Assembly (NCBI GenBank): GCA_934667295.1
Contig: CAKULR010000074.1
Coordinates: 1 to 8,080 of the forward strand
Origin: an uncultured Kiritimatiellota bacterium
Lineage (GTDB): Bacteria; Verrucomicrobiota; Kiritimatiellia; RFP12; UBA1067
DNA length: 8,080 bases
Direction: 5' to 3'
A program made the translations under genes and the position numbers. Below, piece after piece: positions 1-4,145 of this stretch. Below the pieces are notes generated by a model. It was not told the DNA's origin, did no database searches, and was given only the letters and a program-made list of their open reading frames with translations. How positions within the stretch are numbered: the stretch's first letter is position 1; every line of letters starts with the position of its first letter.

Positions 1-183
1 TGTTTTCAGTGTACCGCCGGAGGCGGTTTCAGTGTGTTCAGTGGTGAAAACGACGAGGGAGATTCTTTACCACAGATGTCACAGATACGGGCTTCGCCCG
101 ACACGGATATGCACAGATGAGAGGGATTGAATCCGTGTTCATCTGTGTCTCGCGTAGCGAGGATCAGTGTTATCAGTGGTTCA
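1..183. repeat. Modular hairpin repeat block, left copy (units B, C, D; truncated by window start)
   Basis: Three consecutive units are visible. Each is a short G+C-rich palindrome flanked by 8-9 nt arms of the ACAC(A/T)GA(A/T) type. Unit B has core ACCGCC-GGA-GGCGGT at 13-27, unit C has CGGGC-TTC-GCCCG at 88-100, and unit D has CTCGC-GTA-GCGAG at 149-161. The outer arms of C (69-86) and D (162-180) are largely reverse complements, so C and D together could fold into one larger cruciform or RNA hairpin. Positions 1-50 are identical to 1503-1552, and 66-104 are identical to the matching stretch of the right-hand block. Because position 1 already lies inside unit B, the array begins upstream of the window. 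No credible protein is encoded: the short open frames here simply translate the repeat. The family is not named here; its mode of spread is unknown. Confidence 0.85.
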
Positions 184-201
184 AATTCCCCTGAGGAGAT
201 T

Positions 202-320
202 GAACACTGAATACACGGAACGGCCTGCGGCCGTCACAGAACACACGGAAAGTATTGAGGAATGTAGGACCTCGACTTTCAGCAATCTTCCAGGTGTCGC
301 CGGAGGTGTGTTCTACGATT
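202..320. repeat. Additional hairpin repeat unit A' followed by a decayed unit B'
   Basis: Unit A' has the core CGGCC-TGC-GGCCG at 221-233, flanked by GAATACACGGAA on the left and ACAGAACACACGGAAAG on the right. It matches unit A of the right-hand block (1423-1472), with the stem unchanged and the loop TGC instead of TAC. The stretch after it (AGTATTGAGGAATGTAGG, 251-268) aligns with AGCATTGGGAGATGTAGG after the right-hand unit A. The expected unit B is recognisable only as CGCCGGAGGTGTGTTC around 299-313, with its palindrome broken. This shows that the array order A-B-C-D continues in tandem, with some units decaying. Confidence 0.7.
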
Positions 321-324
321 GAGG

Positions 325-358
325 CCGTTGACCACTTTTTATAAAAAGTGGTCAACGG
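325..358. repeat. Perfect 34-bp palindrome
   Basis: The left arm CCGTTGACCACTTTTTA (325-341) is followed directly by its exact reverse complement (342-358), giving a perfect palindrome without a spacer, with an AT-rich centre. It sits immediately after the decayed repeat unit and about 120 bp before the start of the DUF3465-type gene. As RNA it could form a stem whose 5' arm ends in U5, but the centre is too tight for an ordinary loop and no U-run follows the 3' arm, so it is not a standard intrinsic terminator. It could be a dimeric protein binding site, a small mobile palindrome of the REP/MITE kind, or a recombination site. The sequence alone does not decide between these. Confidence 0.85.
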
Positions 359-418
359 GGGTGGTCGGGGATGGAGTGGCCGCATGATCAGGAATCTTCG
401 CCAACACGGCATATACTA

Positions 419-427
419 TGGTATACT
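419..427 (+). promoter_or_regulatory. Putative extended -10 promoter for the DUF3465-type gene
   Basis: TGgTATACT at 419-427 fits an extended -10 element (TGn plus a TATAAT-like hexamer). A second TATACT lies 10 nt upstream at 412-417. No good -35 hexamer stands at 16-18 nt; TTCGCC at 397-402 is the nearest and is weak. The predicted leader of about 45-50 nt contains the ribosome binding site of the gene at 480. Confidence 0.45.
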
Positions 428-479
428 GGAGAGGCACTTGCAGAACTGTACGATTGTGGAGAAGAGAGAAGGCGGAACA

Positions 480-1199
480 ATGAGACACAGCATGCAGCTA
501 CTATGGAACGCCATGCGGAGTGGAGTCGTCTGGCTCCTGATCGGTGGGATTCTGGGGATGCCTCTTGAGGCCGCACCACACCAGCACCGTCACCGTGGAG
601 ACACACCGACCCAGACCGTGGACTGTTCGTTCTCCACGTTCAAGGACAGGACATGGGTGACGGGGACAGGTCGCATTACGCGGATTCTGCCGGACGATCT
701 CGTTCCGCCGTGCCATCAGAGATTCATCGTCGCGGATGGAGATGGACGGACGGTACTCATCGTGAACAACATTGACGAATGGCCCCGTTTGGAAGACGTG
801 AACGTTGGCGACGATGTTTCGTTCAGGGGAGAATTCATCGCCAACGCGAAAGGGGGCCTTGTCCATTGGACGCATCCCGACAAATCGGGACGTCGTTCGG
901 GCGGGTGGGTCAAGAAGACGGCTTCGAGCGGGCCGTCCTCCGTACGGCGGACACATGTGGGAACGTCATTCGAGGACGAGGCGACGCCCCCCTCTGAGCG
1001 CAGGGAGTATTTCGCCGGGCGTGGTCCCATCCCCCAACGCACCGCAGCGCCCGTCAACGAGGATTGGCCCGAGACGGGATATTGGCTCTCGACGAATTCG
1101 GGCGCACGGCATAATGCACGCTGCGAGAATTACCGCAAGACACGAGGCTACCCCTGTACGAAGACGGAAGGTCGTCCGTGTGGCAAATGTGGCGGCTGA
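480..1199 (+). CDS. Secreted DUF3465-family protein with C-terminal Cys/His module
   Basis: The protein has 239 residues. Residues 1-32 look like a signal peptide (Arg/His-containing start, hydrophobic VVWLLIGGILGM, then EAAPH), so it is probably exported. Residues 60-146 match my memory of the DUF3465 pattern: GTGRITRILPDD, CHQRFIV, a TVLIVNNID strand, GDDVSFRGEF, GGLVHWTH and GGWVKK. That family is a small OB-like domain of unknown function. A low-complexity linker (about 147-197) leads to residues 200-239 with GYW, H211-N212, C215, C226, C234 and C237, a small module found at the end of various secreted proteins that looks able to bind metal or form disulfides. The ATG at 480 is preferred over upstream starts because AGAAGG lies 8-9 nt before it and the signal peptide begins there; the frame stays open back to 348 but overlaps the palindrome. 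Third codon positions are less G+C-rich than in neighbours (row 721-780 is about 52% G+C against 70% in row 4921-4980), and repeat blocks flank it, suggesting acquisition. No function is claimed. Confidence 0.8.
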   Translation: MRHSMQLLWNAMRSGVVWLLIGGILGMPLEAAPHQHRHRGDTPTQTVDCSFSTFKDRTWVTGTGRITRILPDDLVPPCHQRFIVADGDGRTVLIVNNIDEWPRLEDVNVGDDVSFRGEFIANAKGGLVHWTHPDKSGRRSGGWVKKTASSGPSSVRRTHVGTSFEDEATPPSERREYFAGRGPIPQRTAAPVNEDWPETGYWLSTNSGARHNARCENYRKTRGYPCTKTEGRPCGKCGG

Positions 1200-1419
1200 G
1201 GTCTTCTTCTCGCCACGCCCTGTACTGGGCCTACCGCATGTAGGGCAATGGTTGAGAATCTACCACGTGCACATGGGAGGGCCGTGCTCCTGCGCGGCCG
1301 AGGGGTGCGAACGGACACACGGGAGTGATTACGGACGGGACAAGCCCGTCTCTCCCGGATGGGCGAATCCTGACGGTTTTGCGCAGATGCGGGAGGGACG
1401 CGCTTGTCGCGTCCGGATT
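1200..1419. other. Intergenic stretch with small hairpins, no gene seen
   Basis: No credible coding sequence is visible between the stop at 1199 and the repeat block. A weak stem CCTAC/GTAGG lies at 1230-1244, without a following T-run. Two clearer hairpins occur further on: GACGGG-acaag-CCCGTC at 1334-1350, extended by an outer GGGAG (1321-1325) / CTCCC (1352-1356) pair, and GGACGCG-cttgt-CGCGTCC at 1396-1414. Both have short 5-nt loops and G+C stems, in the style of the cores of the neighbouring repeat units. Long open frames here read through repeat sequence and have no recognisable protein character. Confidence 0.6.
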
Positions 1420-1550
1420 TCTACCACGGAATACACAGAACGGCCTACGGCCGACACAGAATACACAGAAAGCATTGGGAGATGTAGGGGCACGGCATCC
1501 CGTGTTTTCAGTGTACCGCCGGAGGCGGTTTCAGTGTGTTCAGTGGTGAA
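1420..1550. repeat. Modular hairpin repeat block, right copy, units A and B
   Basis: Unit A has core CGGCC-TAC-GGCCG at 1441-1453 with direct-repeat arms ACACAGAATACACAGAA. Unit B has core ACCGCC-GGA-GGCGGT at 1515-1529 with arms in the opposite orientation. The outer left arm of A (ACCACGGAATACACAGAA, 1423-1440) and the outer right arm of B (1530-1547) are reverse complements at 15 of 18 positions, so A and B together form a large imperfect inverted repeat of about 125 bp containing two small hairpins. Positions 1503-1552 are identical to window positions 1-50. Confidence 0.85.
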
Positions 1551-1565
1551 AATGGAGGGGGATGT

Positions 1566-1673
1566 TTTACCACAGATGTCACAGATACGGGCTTCGCCCG
1601 ACACAGATGGGAGGATATGAATCAGTGTTTATCTGTGTCTCGCGCAGCGAGGATCTGTGTTATCAGTGGTTCA
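1566..1673. repeat. Modular hairpin repeat block, right copy, units C and D
   Basis: Unit C has core CGGGC-TTC-GCCCG at 1588-1600 and unit D has CTCGC-GCA-GCGAG at 1639-1651. The outer arms, ACCACAGATGTCACAGAT at 1569-1586 and GATCTGTGTTATCAGTGGT at 1652-1670, are inverted repeats with about 15 of 18 matches. Compared with the left copy, the D loop changes from GTA to GCA while both stem arms are unchanged. The block ends about 25 bp before the predicted promoter of the gene at 1711, so it could influence that gene's transcription. Confidence 0.85.
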
Positions 1674-1695
1674 GATTCTCCTCGGGGCCGTCGTA

Positions 1696-1704
1696 TGATA
1701 CAAT
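1696..1704 (+). promoter_or_regulatory. Extended -10 element placed for a leaderless mRNA
   Basis: TGaTACAAT at 1696-1704 is an extended -10 element ending 6 nt before the ATG at 1711. Transcription would start at or very near the A of the start codon. A poor -35 candidate, TTCTCC (1676-1681), lies 17 nt upstream. There is no Shine-Dalgarno sequence, which agrees with a leaderless message. Confidence 0.55.
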
Positions 1705-1710
1705 ATCCGC

Positions 1711-2625
1711 ATGATGTTCAAGGACAAGTCAGGGATTCCGGCCGTCACGGGATATGCAGGGCGCATGCTCGTGCTGGTTGCGCTCATGGCCGGCGTGTGC
1801 GGGGCGGACGGGATGCCGGCGCGGTCGCTTGCCGCGCGGATGCTGGATGCGCGCGAGCGGTTCACGGCCCCCGCGAAGCCGATGCGGTGGGAGAACGATC
1901 CCGGTGCGGACCCGAAGCGGTGGCCGTTTGACGTGGCGCGGATCGAGAGTCTGCTGGAAAAGGGGCTGGCGCGGACGGAGGACGGCGGCTACGTCCTGAA
2001 GCGGGACGACGCGGGCGGGACTTCGCGCGAACGGTCCGCCCGTGCGTGCGCCTACGTGAACAAGGTCTTCTCGGACTGGGCGGTGATGCAGTTGGACGTG
2101 ACGTTCGCGCGCTGCGACGCGAAGACCGTCCAGGCGCTCGCGGGCTACCGGGTGGACCTGAACCCGGACTTCTGGAGCCAGTTCGCCATCCTCACGAAGA
2201 AGGGGCTCTTCGGCGGCGGCTCGGCCACGGTGGGGGGCTGGATCGCGGGCTGGAAGGTCGCGGACAGCCTGTATCTGCTCCTCACGAGCGAACTGGGCGC
2301 CGAGGGGCGTCCGCGCGACTACCAGTTCGTGATGTGGGACGGCCGGAAGGACTGGCCGATCGTGGGGTTCGACGAATTCCCCGACGCGGCGCGGGCCCTT
2401 GCGGCGATGCGCGTGAAGGAGAGTCCCGTCGCCGCGAACAACCTCGCCGCGCTACTGCATGCGCGCGACGCGAACCGCCGCCTCTACATGCCGGAATACG
2501 TCGAATCGCTCCTCCGGCGCGCGGCGGCGGCGGGGTGCGAGACGGCCTTCTACAACCTCGGCGTGCTGATGGAGGAGCAGGGCGACGCCGAACAGGCCAG
2601 GGCCTACTTCAGCCGGGGGCGTTGA
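1711..2625 (+). CDS. Exported protein with C-terminal Sel1/TPR-like helices
   Basis: The protein has 304 residues and its overall family is not recognised. The N-terminus has basic residues K4, K6 and R18 followed by a hydrophobic run (MLVLVALMAGV, 19-29), consistent with a signal peptide cleaved near residues 30-34. C30 lies at its end, but V29 before it does not fit a normal lipobox. The middle part (about 60-235) is a mixed-charge globular region rich in Trp and Tyr with a Gly-rich stretch GLFGGGSATVGGW; no catalytic motif is evident. The last 67 residues (from about 238), with AANNLAALLHAR, LLRRAAAAGCETAFYNLGVL and EQGDAEQARAYF, resemble Sel1-like or TPR helical repeats, which usually mediate protein binding. 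The first of two adjacent ATG codons is used because it sits 6 nt after a -10 box; 1714 or 1765 are alternatives. The 3' end overlaps the opposite-strand gene by 17 bp. Third positions are strongly G/C, as in the native genes here. Confidence 0.8.
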   Translation: MMFKDKSGIPAVTGYAGRMLVLVALMAGVCGADGMPARSLAARMLDARERFTAPAKPMRWENDPGADPKRWPFDVARIESLLEKGLARTEDGGYVLKRDDAGGTSRERSARACAYVNKVFSDWAVMQLDVTFARCDAKTVQALAGYRVDLNPDFWSQFAILTKKGLFGGGSATVGGWIAGWKVADSLYLLLTSELGAEGRPRDYQFVMWDGRKDWPIVGFDEFPDAARALAAMRVKESPVAANNLAALLHARDANRRLYMPEYVESLLRRAAAAGCETAFYNLGVLMEEQGDAEQARAYFSRGR

Positions 2626-3142
2626 CCTCGCCGAGGGTCATCGTGCCGGAGAGGAGGGCGACGACCTGCTGCTGCACCTCCGCGAGGTTTTCGAGGCGGA
2701 GGCGCGGGTCGAGTACGATGAAGCCCTCGCCGGTCTTGCGGTGTTCGTAGACGCGGATGATCGTGTGGTCGGCCTGTTCGCGCGCGTCGCGCTCGACGAG
2801 GATCTTCGCGCGCTCCAGCATCACCGCGAGCACGTAGACGACGTTCTTCATGGCGGGGTCGTCGAGCGAGACGAGGCGGCGCAGCAGATCGTCCGCCGTC
2901 TCCTTCTTCAGCGGCTCCTTGCGCGCGTCGGGCGGCGGGGGGGCGAGGTAGACGCCCTCCCAGAGGCTGAAGGGCTCCCAGCCGCGCGGGGCGGTCTTCC
3001 AGCATTCGGGGTGGCAGTCCAGGCGCTCGTACCCGTCCGGGAGTTCGTGGAGGGCCGAGACGACCGGGGACTTGTCCACGAGCGGCTTCTGGCAGATCGT
3101 GCAGACGTGCCCGCGGCTCTTGATGTTCCATTCCTGCGACAT
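2609..3142 (-). CDS. Small Cys-rich, probably zinc-binding protein
   Basis: The protein has 177 residues and no signal peptide, so it is probably cytoplasmic. C14-x2-C17, followed by C43-H44 and C47 in 'LDCHPECW', looks like a four-ligand zinc-ribbon or treble-clef site. It is followed by PRGWEPFSLWEGVYL. I recall similar small proteins in planctomycetes and relatives, with the layout 'C..C...L..G....S.L....R.D.C..CW....FS.W' and a helical second half, but have no name or function for them. Residues about 95-120 form an amphipathic helix (VVYVLAVMLERAKILVE); the end has YEHRKTGEGFIVLDPRL and a final helix with VQQQVVALL. The ATG at 3142 is chosen because an extended -10 box lies 7 nt upstream; earlier in-frame starts would run into the divergent prepilin gene. 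The 3' end overlaps the convergent gene by 17 bp. Confidence 0.75.
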   Translation of the reverse strand: MSQEWNIKSRGHVCTICQKPLVDKSPVVSALHELPDGYERLDCHPECWKTAPRGWEPFSLWEGVYLAPPPPDARKEPLKKETADDLLRRLVSLDDPAMKNVVYVLAVMLERAKILVERDAREQADHTIIRVYEHRKTGEGFIVLDPRLRLENLAEVQQQVVALLSGTMTLGEVNAPG

Positions 3143-3149
3143 GGGCGGT

Positions 3150-3158
3150 AGTATAGCA
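3150..3158 (-). promoter_or_regulatory. Extended -10 element for the Cys-rich protein gene
   Basis: On the minus strand, TGcTATACT ends 7 nt before the ATG at 3142, predicting transcription start at the start codon. No Shine-Dalgarno sequence is present. The -35 region falls around 3173-3178 (GTGCGC on this strand) and overlaps that of the divergent promoter, so polymerase binding in the two directions may compete. Confidence 0.6.
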
Positions 3159-3170
3159 CACACTCCGCGC

Positions 3171-3199
3171 TTGCGCACGCACGCGATTCGTGAGATAAT
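3171..3199 (+). promoter_or_regulatory. Promoter of the prepilin-like gene
   Basis: TTGCGC (3171-3176), a 17-nt spacer and GATAAT (3194-3199) preceded by TGa (3191-3193) form a reasonable sigma-70 promoter with an extended -10. The -10 box ends 7 nt before the ATG at 3207, so the message would be leaderless or nearly so. The gene lacks a Shine-Dalgarno sequence. Confidence 0.6.
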
Positions 3200-3206
3200 A
3201 CGCGCC

Positions 3207-4127
3207 ATGAAAACAGGCAACAAATCGGCTTTCACGCTCATCGAGCTTCTTGTCGTCATCGGCATCATCGGCATCCTCTCCGCCGTGATGCTGGGTCTCC
3301 TGGGCGGGACGAGCGACGCGGCGCGCGCCACCCAGTGCATGAGCAACCTGCGCGGGCTTGCGGTCGCCACGCTCAACTTCACGATGCAGGAGAAGGACGG
3401 CAACTACCCGGCGGCGGGGTCGTTCAAGTACACCAAGTACGAAGACGGCGTATCCTATCCCGCGCGCGACGCCTGGATCTCCTGGTACTACCCGAACAAG
3501 AACGACAAGAGCAAGGCGGGCGGTTCCGCCGTCGCCTTCAGCGAGGCGAACGTCGAGAATCTGCGCTTCGCGCTGACGAACGGCTGCATCTGGGCGTGCG
3601 GCGGAAAGTCCGAGAAGACGTACGTGTGCCCCGAGCACGACGCGGCCTGCCTGAAGGCGAACAAGCGCCATCCCGGGTGGAGCTACGTGATGAACGAATC
3701 GTTCGGGTGGCCGAGCGCGGGACTGGGCACGCCGCTTTCGAAGTGGACCGGCCTCAGCCACAGCAGCATGAATCCCTACGACACGACGAGGAAGCGGAAC
3801 GTCTCCCGCGCGCCGGACCGCGTGCTGCTCTTCGCGGAGATCCAGGGTCTCACCGACGCGAAGCGCGGCCTCACGGCGAACGTGAACGGGAGCGGCGACC
3901 GGGGCGACAGCGTGCTCCAGTACCGGAATGCGTCCGAGACGATCGGCTTCAACCCCCGCCAGGGCTCGGGTAAGATCGCCGGGCACGTCGCCTTCGCCGA
4001 CGGACACGTCGAGAAGCTGATGTATCCCGAGAGCGGCGGCGCCGAACAGCTGACGAAGTGGCTCTGTTCGGGCCGGGAGGTGTCGTTCAACGGCACGGCC
4101 TACCAGGACCTGCAGGGGAACAACTAG
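3207..4127 (+). CDS. Prepilin-like protein with N-terminal cleavage/methylation domain
   Basis: The protein has 306 residues. Residues 1-30 form a type IV prepilin/type II secretion pseudopilin leader: a short basic leader MKTGNKSA, predicted prepilin peptidase cut before F9, E13 at mature position 5, then a hydrophobic helix (LLVVIGIIGILSAVML). The residue before the cut is Ala rather than the usual Gly. The globular part has four Cys (C45, then others in the CIWACGG, YVCPEH and AACLK region) and a WSYVMNESFG segment typical of the large prepilin-like families expanded in planctomycetes, Verrucomicrobia and Lentisphaerae. Near the end, HVAFADGHVEKL corresponds to the 'H-x9-DG' motif, but the His normally ten residues before the DG is replaced by Gly. 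Such proteins are exported and assembled or surface-exposed; no ligand can be given. The start at 3207 is fixed by the prepilin leader. The topoisomerase gene follows after 18 bp, so read-through is likely. Confidence 0.92.
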   Translation: MKTGNKSAFTLIELLVVIGIIGILSAVMLGLLGGTSDAARATQCMSNLRGLAVATLNFTMQEKDGNYPAAGSFKYTKYEDGVSYPARDAWISWYYPNKNDKSKAGGSAVAFSEANVENLRFALTNGCIWACGGKSEKTYVCPEHDAACLKANKRHPGWSYVMNESFGWPSAGLGTPLSKWTGLSHSSMNPYDTTRKRNVSRAPDRVLLFAEIQGLTDAKRGLTANVNGSGDRGDSVLQYRNASETIGFNPRQGSGKIAGHVAFADGHVEKLMYPESGGAEQLTKWLCSGREVSFNGTAYQDLQGNN

Positions 4128-4145
4128 GGGGCGCGGTAGGTTGGC

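Noticed and set aside
325..358. Intrinsic terminator
   Set aside because: The stem has no loop nucleotides beyond the palindrome centre and no T-run after the 3' arm.
173..412. Short minus-strand open frame over the left repeats
   Set aside because: It translates repeat arms and the 34-bp palindrome; no protein-like character or start signal.
1230..1244. Terminator after the DUF3465-type gene
   Set aside because: The CCTAC/GTAGG stem is only 5 bp and lacks a T-run.
1329..1604. Minus-strand frame giving 'TEHTE'-like peptides
   Set aside because: These peptides are translations of the ACACAGAA repeats, a common annotation artefact, not a conserved protein.
805..1620. A 271-codon plus-strand frame from inside the DUF3465-type gene into the repeats
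   Set aside because: It is out of frame with the recognisable DUF3465 motifs and its second half is repeat sequence.
1..1673. CRISPR array
   Set aside because: The repeats are palindromic units with differing cores and no regular unique spacers; no cas-like gene is present.
1..1673. Insertion sequence or transposon
   Set aside because: No transposase or integrase gene is found between or beside the repeats, so only a non-autonomous element could be argued.
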